Of a DNA stretch of 64,000 nucleotides, positions 11,105 to 21,902 are shown in pieces (position 1 is the stretch's first letter; each line of letters opens with the position of its first letter). The translations under genes were made by a program, and so were the position numbers. Under the pieces are notes generated by a model that ran no database searches, was not told where the DNA came from, and saw only the letters and a program-made list of their open reading frames with translations. The stretch is from assembly GCF_001540865.1 (NCBI RefSeq), contig NC_033628.1, forward strand, positions 4,388,831 through 4,452,830, written 5' to 3'. The stretch comes from Ananas comosus. Lineage: Eukaryota; Streptophyta; Magnoliopsida; Poales; Bromeliaceae.

Positions 11105-11152
11105 AAGGTGAGCACGATGATCAGAAAGTTGCCACGATCACCGTGCTCCCTT
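11105..11152. other. Inverted repeat, second hairpin of unit A
   Basis: Arm AAGGTGAGCACGATGATC (11105-11122) pairs with 11136-11152 with one mismatch and one bulge. It looks like a duplicate of the hairpin about 160 bases away. Confidence 0.65.
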
Positions 11153-12120
11153 CTGTAGAGGTCGAGGAGCCTCGGGTAGCTCGGAACAGCAAACCTACCC
11201 AACTAAGCCCTATTTCGGGCTTGGCCGGAGCAAGCTTGCTCCGGCTGGCTTCCGGCGACGCGGCGAGGTGCGCGAGGGTCAGCAATGGTGGGGGAGGTGA
11301 GGAGTGTGGTGCTCACCTCAGTTGGCGGCGAGGAACGACGGCGGCGACGGCGGAGCAAACCGAGCCCGCACAAGATCCGGTTCGGGCTCCAAGTGCAGCT
11401 GCGGCCACGGCAGCGGCCGGGGTGCTCAAGGACGACGGCAGAGGGTTGCAGGAGGCCGGAGGGAAGCCGAGGAAGTGGCTCCGGGCAGCAATGATACGAG
11501 GATGGAGCCGCAAGCTCGGCTCGGATCGAGCTTGCCAGAAAACCCGCAGGGCGGCTTTAGCGCGGCGACGGCGCTCGGGACGGCTCAGGGCGGCGGTGAC
11601 CGACCACCTGAGGTCGGAGGGGGTTCCACAGGGTGGCCCAAGGTGGTGGCGGCGCAGGGAAGAGGTCGCAGACCTGCCTCGGCCTGGGCTTGGTCTGGAA
11701 GGCAGCAGGCGGTTGGTGCGGCCGCGGCGGCGCTCCGGGCGGCTCTGGGCGATGGCGGCCAACTGCCCGAGGTCGAGGAGGTGCCTCAGGGTTGGCCCGG
11801 GGCGGCGGCGACGCGAGGGGAAGGCCGCACGGTCAGCTTTGCCTGGGCTCGGCCAAGTTGGGCGCAGGATGCAGCAGCGGCAGCAGCGACGCCCAGAGGC
11901 GACGGCGGTCGGCGGGGAGGCTTGCCAGGGCACAGGGGCTACACCGGAAGGGTGTAGGGAGACGACTGCAGCCTCAGATCTGTCCGCAACCCGAGAGGAA
12001 GAAAGATGGAGGGAGAGGGATGGAGAGGGAAGAGAAAAGGTGGCTGAGGAGGCTGCGGTTGCTGTTGGCCGGCCGGGGCTCGGTTGGTGACGACCGGCAG
12101 GAGTGCGGCTAGGGCAGGGA
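11153..12120 (-). other. GC-rich leader segment of LTR-like unit A, non-coding
   Basis: About 1 kb, strongly GC-rich and G-rich on the plus strand. Long open frames occur on both strands simply because stop codons are AT-rich. Equivalent segments exist in units B and C, but I see no shared protein sequence among the three, so I do not call a gene. Confidence 0.6.
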
Positions 12121-12185
12121 AGATAGAAGAAGTGGCTGGGCGCGTGGCTAAGGTCTAGGGTTAGGTGGAAGAAACCCTAAAAGCT

Positions 12186-12194
12186 CTATATATA
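12186..12194 (-). promoter_or_regulatory. TATA box of LTR-like unit A
   Basis: On the minus strand TATATATAG is followed closely by a TTTTAGGGTTTC telobox-like motif and the GC-rich leader. Units B and C have the same order, which supports a U3/R boundary here. Confidence 0.6.
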
Positions 12195-14305
12195 CCAAGG
12201 TGCCGATTTGCGAGTTAGCCCACGAAACCTCAGTATTTCAAACTGAATCCTCCCGAGCGCGAGTAAAACGTGCGCATATACCCCCCATGTGCCAATTTGC
12301 CATCTAAGACCCCTCCTCGAACAACGTGCGATATCTGCAGATCCGTCCGTCAGATTTGCAAACGGATCGTACCAGTGTGACCAGCACAACGGAGACAACA
12401 AACCTACAATTTTGGTTCATCTCGATCGGTCACGGATTCGCGACGAAATCCGCTATCCCTCCAAAAGGCCAAAATGACACACAATACATAAGAAACATGT
12501 GTTTTTAGATTTTCTCGAAATCTATACGTCAAACTCAAAATCAGTCAGCGCCAGTGGTTCCAAAATAGCTGAACCGGTCGAAACGAGCTACTGGACTGCT
12601 ATGAACGGAGTTCGATACACGCCAGAAGCCAACTTCACACCGTGACCTCTCCGAAAAATCGAGTTACTATTCACCTTCAGTGAAACTTGGAAATCGCGTA
12701 GAATCTCCATTCTAGCTCAGTTTCTTCCGAAACTTGACGAGTGCTTTTGTAATTAAATTACACACAAAAACATCGTCAACTAAGAGTTTAGCTACACTGC
12801 CAAAAATCTCAGTCCTTACAGCTTTAGATGGAGTTATTGATAAAAAGCCTAATTCGGCTTCGTTTTTGCCACAGGAGAAAAAGTAAAGCTTCAAAAATTT
12901 CAAAAAATTCACCGTAACATCCTCTCAACCTTCTAAGGTGGGTGGTGCATTCCAAGAACCTCGAAAATCCCTTCATGTCTAAGTGTCATGTTTTGAGCAT
13001 ATGTACATATTTGAGCATTTTGCATAATAGGGTTAAATTGTGAACTTTTTTTATAGCATGATGTAAATTCAAATGCATGTTAAATACTTGTAAGAATGTG
13101 AGAATGATAATCCCTATGTATGCATGAATGTGACAAGAACCTAGAAGGGTTAGTAAACAAAAGTGACACCATGACATAGATCTAACGAGTGGCATTGATG
13201 AGTCTAAAACACTTAGAAAACAAGTGTGGCATTTGGCATGAGAACAAGAATATAGCACTTAGAAAACAAGTGTGGCATGAGTACAAAAACTTAGTAGTGT
13301 ATATGACACTAGTGATAGTAAAGAATGCAAAGAAAAGAATAATTGAGATATTATGACATTTCAACCTTTAGAGTTAAGGGTCATTTGAGCATGGTCTTTC
13401 TTAAAGTTAAGGAATGGATTGAACTTGGAATCCTCAATGTAGGATTGATCGTACTTACCTTTAGTCCTTGCTCGAGGGTAGTAGCTCCCCCCCGGGCGAT
13501 GTGCTCCGGAGTTGACATCATTGGATTATAGCGGGTATCTTTCCAGAGGACGGTCCCATCGGGTTGTAGCAGGTATCTCCCCGGTTATTAGGATTTTGGG
13601 TTGGTGAGTTTGTTGAGGGCGACACCTACGGGTTAGCCAAGAGATTGGGTAAAGAAATTGTGATTCTGCATTCATCATGAGCAATATATCGAGCATCGCA
13701 TTTTATATTGTTCAGGCATATTAGTTGCATTTGTTAGTTGGTTACTTTCTTTCCTCTATTCTATTATGCCTGATTAGACCTAGTGGGATAGTCGGCGTGG
13801 TTGGTTGCCGAACCCACTGGGAACTTTGTTGTAGTTCTCACACCCCTATTTCCATAGAGCCTGGGCCGAGCGAGCCGGCTGACGATCGCGGTAAGGGCAT
13901 CGCGCCCTAGTTAGAGATCTCTCGAGTGGTTATCATTTTGTAGTCGCGTACCCTCTACTTATATATCATCTTTTGTATCTTGATGGTTATACTATTATGA
14001 ACATGTTAAATGAGTGATGTAAAAGAGTTTATGTTTAAATGCAAGAATTTATATTTGAGATCATGCGATGTAAAAGAGAAGAAATGATGCAAAATTGTAA
14101 TTGATTTCCTAAGTGTAGTTTATTACTTTCACTATTGGTTATTGCTTGCCCTCGTGCAAGCCACTGTGTATACTTTCGCTTATGCAAACTTTATACTCTA
14201 TCTGTACCTGTTGTTGAGCCTTAGGCGGACAGGGGAGGCTCTGTCCATTCGGTGTCTGTTTGACGCTCTCGAACCGGCCAAAAGGATCGAATTCGGGGCG
14301 TGACA

Positions 14306-14599
14306 CTTAGGGTCTAGTCGATCTTTTGCTCTGGCACATATATCTAGAGTGGAAGTCAAATCAAGTTCGACTAGTTCTAACACGTATACTTAGAGTCTAG
14401 TCAATCTTTTGCTCTAGCATATCTATTTAGAATGAAATCCATTTCCAACCGAGCTCTAATACATATACTTAGAGCTCATTGAAATTAAATCCGACGAACC
14501 CTAGCACAATACCTTAGGGCTTAGTCAGATTCTCACTCTGGCATATATAACTAGAGTGAAAAATATATTAAACTCGGTTAATCCTGATACATACACTCA
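14306..14599 (+). repeat. Degenerate periodic repeat, left part (Harbinger insertion site)
   Basis: Sequence built from recurring phrases such as ACATATACTTAGAGTCTAGTC and CTCTGGCATATATAACTAG at intervals of roughly 90-100 bases. The same phrases resume at 20256 after the Harbinger element, so the transposon landed inside this array. No coding signal. Confidence 0.6.
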
Positions 14600-14623
14600 G
14601 CTTCTGTTTGGTATGGGGTTAAG
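14600..14623 (+). repeat. Left terminal inverted repeat of Harbinger element
   Basis: Matches the complement of 20229-20252 at 20 of 24 positions. It is followed by a small hairpin formed by GGGGTTAAGGGG and CCCCTTAACCCC. Confidence 0.8.
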
Positions 14624-16243
14624 GGGTGGGATAACCCCTTAACCCCATACTTAATCCCAAACACCCATATTTTGGGGTGGGGTTAACAAACCCCACCCCA
14701 AAAGGGGTTAAGCGGGGATTAGGCCTCAGGGTAGGGTTTGTTAACCGCCCCCCACCCCCTCTTCACGGGTTTGGCATTACCCTCGCATCACTCCCAACGC
14801 ACTACTGTAGCTCCTCCCCCAACCTCCTAACTCCTTCTTCCCTAATTTCCTCTCACAGCCGCTGCTCCCATCAACCTCATCGCTGCGGGTTGGACGGCGT
14901 TGTGTACGCCCGAACCGACAACTCCCTACTTCACCTCCTCACCGTCGGTCGCAGGCCATTCACTGCCGGTTGTAAGGGTTTCGGCAAGCCCGAAAATCCG
15001 AAGCCCGTTTCACGTCGCCGTTGCTCGTAAAGCCTTCACTAACGACGGTACCGCTTCTTCCTTTCTTCTCCTTGTTCCGGGTTGCATCACACTCCTGGAT
15101 TGGGTAGATCTGGGTAGATCTGAGCTGCCTTCACCTCTAATTTGGGGGTTTTGTTTGTTCCGCTCTCCTCTTGTTCATCTTCTTCCTCCGAACGCCGAAT
15201 CCCTCCCTCTTCTTCCAACGAACGCCGAAACTGCTCCTCGGTTGCCGCGGGTTGGACGGGCTTGCGTTCGGCCAAAGCAAGTCCTCCCTGCTTGACTTCG
15301 TCGCCGTCGGTCGCAAGGGCGTCCGGCCGAAGGAAGTCCTCGGTCGCCGAAAATCCGAAGACCTCCTAATCATCGCCGTTGCTCGTAAACCCTTCATTGT
15401 TGGTCGCCGGTTGTAAGGGCTTCGTGCTTTGTGTTGCCGCATTATTTGCTCTCTCCTTGCTTTGGCCGAACCCTGTCTTTGGGCCTTCATTGGCCGAGGT
15501 TGGCCGAGGTTCGCGGAGCTTGCCCTCTGGTTCTTTATTGTTGCTCCCCTGCTGTGCGCTTGGTCTGTGTGCTACTATCAGGTCTGAAAAATTTTTTGAT
15601 ATTTTACCTAGCTGCAATATGAATGCCGAGATTTAGGATTATATATTTGCATGATGGTTGCGCATATGCCGATGATGAATATTGGTAGATCTAATCCAAC
15701 TTATGAATGTTCGGTTTATGTTGAACATTGGTATGCTATTATTATTGAATTATTTGGTGTTATGAAAGATTTGCGGTTGACAAGGTTTAGTTTATGTATA
15801 AAATTGCCATGTCATTGTTGTGCACAGACTGTTGATTAAGATAGCTTGGTAATATGATAGACACAAATAAAGGTTTACAAGTCGTGGTTCGGCGATGATG
15901 AAGGTTTGCAATTAACATAAGATGGATGGCATCGATTGTAAAATCTTTGCAACCCCATGTTAGTTGGAAACCACTTGAGCCAACAGTTGGAACGAACCAC
16001 CTATCTGTGATTACCTTGCTCATTTATCAAATCTATTGCATGTAACTGCTAATTTATTGTCTAGGCTATGCCATTGTGTGTAAATGTGTAGTCTCTATTG
16101 CATTACTTATATTGTAGGCAATGCTAATACATTATCTTATTTCGCATGTACTTTATCTCGCCATTGAAATTGCATGTAAATGGTACAGTGTATTGAACTC
16201 ATATTCATGCATCCATCATGCACTTGTTGATTATTAACTACAG
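14624..16243 (+). other. Harbinger 5' non-coding region with 170-bp direct repeat
   Basis: Two copies of a roughly 170-bp segment, 14886-15052 and 15243-15419, share GCGGGTTGGACGG, CCGTCGGTCGCA, CGAAAATCCGAAG and CGCCGTTGCTCGTAAA. The frames across them differ and lack a recognisable domain. The rest, 15640-16243, is AT-rich and probably holds the ORF1 promoter. Confidence 0.55.
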
Positions 16244-17471
16244 ATGCGTCCCTTCAAAAAAGTTTCAAAGTCCAAACAAAAGCAAAGTGGGTTGGCAGAT
16301 AACTCACCTAATGAGGCTAGCGGTGGTATTCGTATTGATACAAGAACAAGGAGTCAAAATTGGAGCAACATGTTGGATGCACAATTGTTGGGGCTGATGA
16401 GAGATGAACATATATTTGGTAATTGCGTAAATGGATCATTCATTCCGATTGCTTGGAAGCGGATGGTAAATGATTTCAACAGTCGAAACAATTTGAACCT
16501 AACAAAGACACAATTGAAGAATCGATTTAAAGTGTTAAAAAAAACTTTCAATTTATACTATTCTCTTGCCAATAAGAGCGGGTGGGGATGGAACTCTGAC
16601 TTGCACATTCCCACACCTGGTGACGCAAGAATCTGGGATTCTGTAATAGCGGTAATTATAATTTCTTTTATAATAGCGTCACTCTGTTATTAAGACATGT
16701 ACATTATATGATAGTATTAAATTGTTAATATTATTTCTTCAGGAGAACCCGGCGTACGCCAGGTGTAGGGATAAGCCCTTTCCCGCCTACGATGATATGG
16801 AATTTCTTACCCAAAATACAACTGCGACAGGAAGATATGCATTTACAAGTGCTGTGGAGCTTCCCCCTATAATTGAAAGCTCTTCTGGGTCATCCCCTGG
16901 TGAGGATGATACTATTGCTGGCATTGGAATGGCAGCTTGTAATCTCTCATCGGAGCCATTTGAAGCAGGGGCATCTGGGTGCGCTAGATATTCTAACTGT
17001 GATGAAGCAAATACGTCACGCTCCCCAAGCCCTCCCGTGATGCCTACAACTGGTGAAAGTGGTTCTGGTCATAGCTCTGGTAGTAAAAGAGCTCGTTCTC
17101 CAGAGCCTAGCAATAAGCAAGCACAAACGGCATCTACATCTAGGGGACGAAAAAAGAAAGTAGATGCCCGGACTTCTGCTTTCCTTGACATCGCGGAGCA
17201 GGGTAAGGAAAAGCTTGGTTGGGTGCGGCAACTATGTCAGCTAGAGCTGAGCAAGAGCACTGATATGCCATCGCAGAACAAATGCACGCAACGAGTGTAT
17301 GGGATGACGGGGTTAAGTGATGTTGATATCTTAGTTCTCTGTGATGCGTTTAAGGAAGAGAAGAATCGCAATGCTTTCATGTCATTGAATGACAAGCATG
17401 CAAGAAAGTGGGTTGAGCGAGAAATTGCGCAGCAAAATCTATACTATAGGCCGTCATTTTCCGGGAGTTAG
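16244..17471 (+). CDS. Harbinger ORF1: Myb/SANT-like DNA-binding protein
   Basis: Two exons, 16244-16651 and 16743-17471, joined across a 91-bp GT...AG intron in phase 0, give 378 residues. Residues 33-137 form a Myb/SANT-like domain with spaced tryptophans (W40, W71, W131) and the TQLKNRFKVLKKTF helix. It continues across the splice with ENPAYARCRDKPFPAYDDM, typical of the plant Myb/SANT-like family. A Ser/Pro-rich linker, a basic GRKKKVD stretch (possible nuclear signal) and a helical C-terminus follow. In PIF/Harbinger elements ORF1 helps the transposase bind DNA or enter the nucleus; that role here is inferred from family and context. The start is the first ATG before the domain. No stop or frameshift was seen. 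Confidence 0.88.
16652..16742 (+). other. Intron of Harbinger ORF1
   Basis: Begins GTAATTATAATTTC and ends TTATTTCTTCAG. It is AT-rich with a good pyrimidine tract, and splicing keeps phase 0 within the Myb/SANT-like domain. Confidence 0.8.
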
Positions 17472-17819
17472 ACAAATGGCGTATTGGTAGTTCTTCTTTA
17501 TCGTACCTCGACCTATATTGCGTGTGGACGTGCATATTTTCTAGCTTGTGGTGGTATTGGTAGTTCGTCTTTATCTGAGCTTTGCATAGTTTCTACCATA
17601 TGCTGGTGACTCTTGATTGTATGACGCTTTGATTTATGTTTCCTCTACTCTTATTAGCTTTGCATATTTTTCTGCTGTTGGAAGATTATGATATGTTTGC
17701 GCCATATATATTGCCTCTCGCTATAGTTATATGTTCGTGTGTATTTATTTATTTTTGTTATTTATTATTAAGTGCTGATTTAATCGCTATTTACAACAGT
17801 TGCAATTAGAAAGACATTA
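17472..17819 (+). other. Spacer between Harbinger ORF1 and transposase
   Basis: AT-rich, 348 bases, no open frame. It is expected to hold the ORF1 3' end and the transposase promoter; no specific motif is called. Confidence 0.5.
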
Positions 17820-19221
17820 ATGGCGAACCCACTATACAAAAGAATTTTTTCTTCAGCGACTATATCCACCATTATGACAATATTAGATGACGATGATGAA
17901 TCTATCGAGGCTATGATGCTACTTGAGTTAGAATCTGAACTAGTTGCAAATAGAGTACCCAGACAAAGGTGTCGGACTCGGCCGTTTACCGGACATCAAA
18001 TGTTGTGTGATATCTTATCTGGTCATCATGAACGTTGCTGCCATCACTTTCGTATGAGTGTAACTACATTTATTGCACTCCGCGATGCTTTAGTCGAGAG
18101 GGGGTTAATAAGTAGCACAAGAAATATGACTGCTGATGAGCAGTTAGGCATATTTCTATATGGCGTAGGGCATGGCGTGGCAAACCGAATATTGGCGGAA
18201 ACATTCCAACATTCCGGAGAAACCATCAGTAGGCATTTTAACAATGTACTACGCGGCATTGTGAGGCTAAAAGATGACTACATAATGTTGCCGTCAAGTA
18301 ATGCTGCCGTGCATCCAAGAATTCGGGATAATCCAAATTTTCATCCTTTCAAGGTAACCATACACACTTATACGTATAATACATTGGTGTATAAATAAAA
18401 TTTATTACTAATGTTTTTATCTTTTCTTTTGTAAACTGTAGAATGCTATTGGTGCGATCGACGGAACACATATTCCAGTAGTGGTCGAAAGGAGTAAACA
18501 AGCACCATTTCGATGTCGAAAAGGGTTCACCTCACAAAATATGATGGCTGCGGTGTCATTTGATCTTAATTTTTTATTTGTATGCACAGGATGGGAAGGC
18601 TCTGCTGCCGATATGAGAGTACTTCGATGGGCATGCGAAAGAGGTGGTTTCGTTGTTCCCGAAGGTAGTGTTGCTAATAAATTTTTTGTTAGATTTAAAT
18701 ATATATGAACACTATTGTAGATAAGTTTTTTATACTAATGACATATGGTTATTATATTATTTGCAGGCAAGTATTACTTAGTAGACTCGGGATATGCAAA
18801 TACTGAAAAATTTCTTGCACCCTATAGAGGAGAGCGTTACCATATTAGTCAGTTTGACGCAAGCACACGGGCCCGCGTTCATCGAAATCCACGAGATTTG
18901 TATAACCACCGGCATGCTCAATTAAGGAATGTGGTTGAGAGGATATTTGGCATTTTGAAGAAGCGTTTCAAAATTCTAAATGTAGCAACACCGTTTTCGT
19001 ATAAAGTTCAATGCTTGATTGCTATGGCATGTTGTATAATACATAACTTCATTCGTCGTCACCAAGCAAATGATAACATTTTTTCTGATGAGGGTGCAGA
19101 TGAACAGGACGCTGAAAATGAAGGTGGAGTAGCCGATTTAGTGAGAGTAATTGAGGACTCCCAAAATGGTGAGGATCTACGTGCTAATATTACAAATCAA
19201 TTGTGGAACACTAGAATATAA
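17820..19221 (+). CDS. Harbinger DDE transposase
   Basis: Three exons, 17820-18353, 18442-18664 and 18767-19221, with GT...AG introns, give 403 residues. Exon 1 has the N-terminal helical region (HHFRMSVTTFIALRDAL, ILAETFQHSGETISRHF) that resembles the helix-turn-helix part of the family. The catalytic triad is visible: D185 in AIDGTHIPV, D259 in YLVDSGYAN and E310 in NVVERIFGILKKRF. The C-terminus is acidic. This matches the DDE_Tnp_4 family of PIF/Harbinger nucleases, which cut and join transposon ends. Reading is uninterrupted after splicing and the first splice falls seven codons before D185. It lies 348 bases after ORF1 on the same strand, the usual PIF arrangement. The gene appears intact. 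Confidence 0.9.
18354..18441 (+). other. Transposase intron 1
   Basis: Starts GTAACC after the FHPFK codons and ends GTAAACTGTAG before the codons for NAIGAIDGTH. Phase 0, 88 bases. Confidence 0.8.
18665..18766 (+). other. Transposase intron 2
   Basis: Starts GTAGTG and ends ATTATTTGCAG. It splits a glycine codon (one base before, two after), 102 bases. Confidence 0.78.
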
Positions 19222-19888
19222 TTTTATATAAATTAGATAATTGTATTGATATTTGGTAGAATTGAGTGTAGTGGTTATATTGTTATTTGACAATTGTAAG
19301 ATGATGATGTATGAGATGGATATGCTTTGTAATACTTGCTTATTTATGCCTGTTATGGAATATGTATTAATGTTATATATTGTGATGATATTTTCTGCGT
19401 TGAATATTGGTAGGTAGATATGTTGGTAGATATTCTAATTTTTTTACTCTGTTATATATTTGTACTCTTTCAAAATGTTTTGGTTGTATATGTTTTTATT
19501 TTTGATTCAATATGTTGTTATCTTTGTAAATGTTCGTTGATGTGCAGATCAACTTGATGTACATAAATATTTCTGAATTATTACTGATATTCGAATAGCA
19601 ATGCAAAGTTTGAAAGATCGGAATAAATCGGATTTGAAAACGCCTAACGATACTCAACTTCACTAGGGGCTAAATTTGAAAGGTTGAAAATTAGTATTTT
19701 TGGAGGGTAAAATGATATTATAACTAAAATATTAATTGTAGTTCAGGAAATACTATTGTGAGTGAAATTTATAAATATGACAATTTTAATATTGTTGTTT
19801 GAAAATTTGAGGAATTTTCAAAATTACAAAAGAGTAGTGAAAAATAATTTTTGATACACAATTACGCAAAAATTTATATAATTTTAAG
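19222..19888 (+). other. Harbinger 3' non-coding region
   Basis: AT-rich, no open frame. It probably includes the transposase 3' untranslated region and leads into the minisatellite before the right end. Confidence 0.5.
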
Positions 19889-20115
19889 CCTCATTATCCT
19901 TCTTTATCAATCATTATCTTTTTATCCCACCTACTCCAACCAATCATTATCCTTCTTTATCAATCATTATCTTCTTATCCCACCTACTCCAACCCCACCT
20001 ACTCCAACCAATCATTATCCTTCTTTATCAATCATTATCTTCTTATCCCACCTACTCCAACCAATCATTATCCTTCTTTATCAATCATTATCTTCTTATC
20101 CCACCTACTCCAACC
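19889..20115 (+). repeat. Minisatellite in Harbinger 3' end
   Basis: Four copies of a unit with ATCATTATC(C/T)TTCTTTATC, a TTATCCCACCTACTCCAACC segment and AATCATTATCC. One copy has an extra CCCACCTACTCCAACC. The period is about 57 bp, and the repeat explains the Tyr/Ser/Pro-rich frame here. Confidence 0.8.
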
Positions 20116-20228
20116 AAACACTATTTTTCATTATTCTAGACTAACTCCAACCTCCAACCAAACACAAAAAAACTTTAACCCCACTTTAACCCTGAACTTA
20201 ACCCTATACCTGGAATAGCTACTTTTTT

Positions 20229-20252
20229 CTTAACCCCGAACCAAACGGAGGC
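20229..20252 (-). repeat. Right terminal inverted repeat of Harbinger element
   Basis: Complement of the left end with four mismatches. The TCA duplication follows at 20253-20255. Confidence 0.8.
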
Positions 20253-20255
20253 TCA

Positions 20256-20550
20256 GGAATTAGCCACTCCTTACCTTCGGGTAACATCAAACCCGACCTA
20301 CCTCAAGACATATACTTGGGGTTTGGTCACATCTTCACCTTAGAACATATAATTGAGGTGAAATTAAATGTAATTGGACTCTAAAACATATCCTTAGAGC
20401 CAATTAGACTCTAATGCATAGAGTCTAATATCGACTAGATCTTAATATGTATACTTGAGACCTAGTCAACCTCATATCTGGCTGAATCCTAACACATATA
20501 CATAGGATTCGATCGATCATCAAGACACGATTCATTCCTTCCCATAAAGG
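20256..20550 (+). repeat. Degenerate periodic repeat, right part
   Basis: Continues the phrases of 14306-14599, for example ACATATACTTGGGG, TATACTTGAGACCTAGTC and CACATATACATAGGATTC. It is the other half of the array split by the Harbinger element. Confidence 0.55.
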
Positions 20551-20555
20551 TCTCT

Positions 20556-20631
20556 TAATCGAAGGTGCACCTAATCGAAGGTGCACCTATTGTTAATTAC
20601 CCCCCAATGCTACGGGGATAATTAACAATAG
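20556..20631. repeat. 16-bp tandem duplication and 17-bp hairpin
   Basis: TAATCGAAGGTGCACC occurs twice in tandem (20556-20571, 20572-20587). Next to it, CTATTGTTAATTACCCC pairs with 20614-20631 with one extra base and a loop of about 10 bases, AT-rich outside and GC at the loop. Possibly a MITE end or a foldback; no product is claimed. Confidence 0.6.
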
Positions 20632-20639
20632 ATGCTTGC

Positions 20640-21864
20640 ACCTATTGGAAGTCATGGACCCGCAATACCTGATACCTATATATATATACATACTAATCTG
20701 AATCATGAATACTACCCCACGACAAAAATCCATCGACCGTGCGAGGTGCGTCATTCGTGGTGGCAGACAGTTACGCGAGCATAAAATAGGAATAAAATAG
20801 TACAATAAAAAGAAGAGTTAATTCACTTAAAGAAGTCTTAATTCATGAGATGATGGCTTAAATTATAGGAACCCAGAAGCATCTTTAGTAATTAAGTTAG
20901 ATGCAACTTCTTGGAATTACGACACACTAAAACTGGTAAATATATTTGATTAAAGTGAAATGCTCACTTACTATCTTTGATTTTTCGATGATTAAGGGAT
21001 GTATGTCCATGCTTTGCCATCCAGCAGTGAAAGATGCTAACATATCGAGCACCTTAAACCTAAGAACAATGATCAAATCACACCACAAAGTATTTTGTAG
21101 CCAAATTATGTAATGTATTCCAAGATAGCAGTTCTTACCTACATTAATATAAACATCAAAAAGGCATTCAAGAGGAGTGAAAGTAAAAAGAATTCTCGAT
21201 AGCCGAACTGAAAGCCACTTGAATTAATTCCTAAAGTTGAATAACCTACCAAAACCAAATTGAAATGCACATAACGATGACAAAGATAATTAGGTAATAC
21301 TCAAAGTAGATACGAAAGACAAATTCGAGGGACAACCCATGAGGATGAACATCAAGCTATTAAAAAGTTCTTGACATATGAATACACAAACCACTATTAA
21401 AATAAAATAAAATCAGCAAATTTTGTATCAAAAGGATCGAATTTGAGCTCTAAATTTTAATACATAGAGTACCACAATTAAAAAATATATTACTAAAAGA
21501 CATTAAGATTCTGTCTCTAAATTCACCATTCAAGTTTTAAAAATAGTTGATAGAAGAAATAGAAGAAGAAGAATACAAAACAAACCCTTCTACTCATATA
21601 CTTTTTTTTTTTCTTTTTTTTTGCAGAGATTAAATCTAAAATTTGAATCCACAGAAGAAGTAGTAGCAGAATCAGTAGGATAAGAAAAGAATCTTTAAGT
21701 CATTCTTTAATTTCAACACCAAAAAAAAAAATAAAACTTACAAATTCCAAAATAAGTGAACAATATTAGTTGAAATCTACAATTAAGCTTTACAATTAGA
21801 TTAGATCACCAAAAGAAGTATAAAAGATGGACCTTTATGCTCGGGTGCTATATATAAGTATATA

Positions 21865-21901
<37 letters not shown>
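20640..21901. other. AT-rich intergenic DNA
   Basis: No gene or RNA gene seen. Contains short A and T runs near 21600 and 21720 and a TA run near 21855-21898. Confidence 0.5.

Positions 21902-21902
<1 letters not shown>

Larger units (their letters stand above)
8538..12820 (-). mobile_element. Giant LTR-like unit A (probable solo LTR, 4,283 bp), nested
   Basis: Read on the minus strand it starts TGTAAGGACTGAG (12820) and ends CCCCGGGGCGTGACA (8538), that is TG...CA. Flanks are GGTTT (8533-8537) and GCTTT (12821-12825), an imperfect 5-bp duplication with one difference. Two further copies of the unit occur at 22394-27508 and 36413-41062, both with perfect duplications. It has a TATA box about 630 bases in, then a GC-rich leader, hairpins and an AT-rich 3' part, with no gag or pol. 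I read it as a solo LTR of a family with very long LTRs. Confidence 0.75.
4967..14305 (+). mobile_element. Truncated Ty3/gypsy (Tekay/Del-type chromovirus) element 1
   Basis: Keeps the 3' half of reverse transcriptase, RNase H, integrase with a C-terminal chromodomain-like region, a polypurine tract and a 3' LTR ending GGGGCGTGACA at 14305. The 5' LTR, primer site, gag, protease and the 5' part of reverse transcriptase are missing, so no target duplication can be checked. The 3' LTR is split by a giant LTR-like insertion at 8538-12820. Chromodomain position and LTR ends suggest the Tekay/Del clade. Confidence 0.85.
7461..14305 (+). repeat. 3' LTR of gypsy element 1, split by a nested element
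   Basis: Starts TGTAACG and ends GGGGCGTGACA. Without the insertion (8538-12820) and one target copy it is about 2.56 kb: 7461-8537 and 12826-14305. The 3' part contains an ACCCACTGGGA segment near 13820 and a CAGGGGAGGCTCTGTCC segment near 14240; both have counterparts in the giant LTR-like units, so those share an LTR architecture with this family. Confidence 0.82.
14600..20252 (+). mobile_element. PIF/Harbinger DNA transposon (5,653 bp), possibly autonomous
   Basis: Ends are imperfect 24-bp inverted repeats (20 of 24 matching): GCTTCTGTTTGGTATGG... on the left and the complement of GCCTCCGTTTGGTTCGG... on the right. They have the CCGTTTGGT core typical of PIF/Tourist elements. The flanking 3-bp duplication is TCA (14597-14599 and 20253-20255), slightly off the usual TTA/TAA. 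GGGGTTAAG motifs repeat just inside both ends. It carries two plus-strand genes, a Myb/SANT-like ORF1 (16244-17471) and a DDE transposase (17820-19221). Neither has a visible lesion once introns are removed, so the element could be active or recently active. Confidence 0.9.

Noticed and set aside
11143..12112. Open frames of up to 315 codons on both strands
   Set aside because: They lie in the GC-rich leader of LTR-like unit A, overlap on both strands, have Arg/Ala/Gly-rich compositional sequence and no counterpart protein in units B and C.
8533..12939. Alternative insertion boundaries for unit A using AAGGT at 8531 and 12935
   Set aside because: This would give ends that are not TG...CA; comparison with units B and C puts the start at TGTAAGGACTGAG (12820), with GGTTT/GCTTT flanks.
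14677..15640. Overlapping frames of 80-130 codons in the Harbinger 5' region
   Set aside because: They span a 170-bp direct repeat, are in different frames in the two copies and show no domain.
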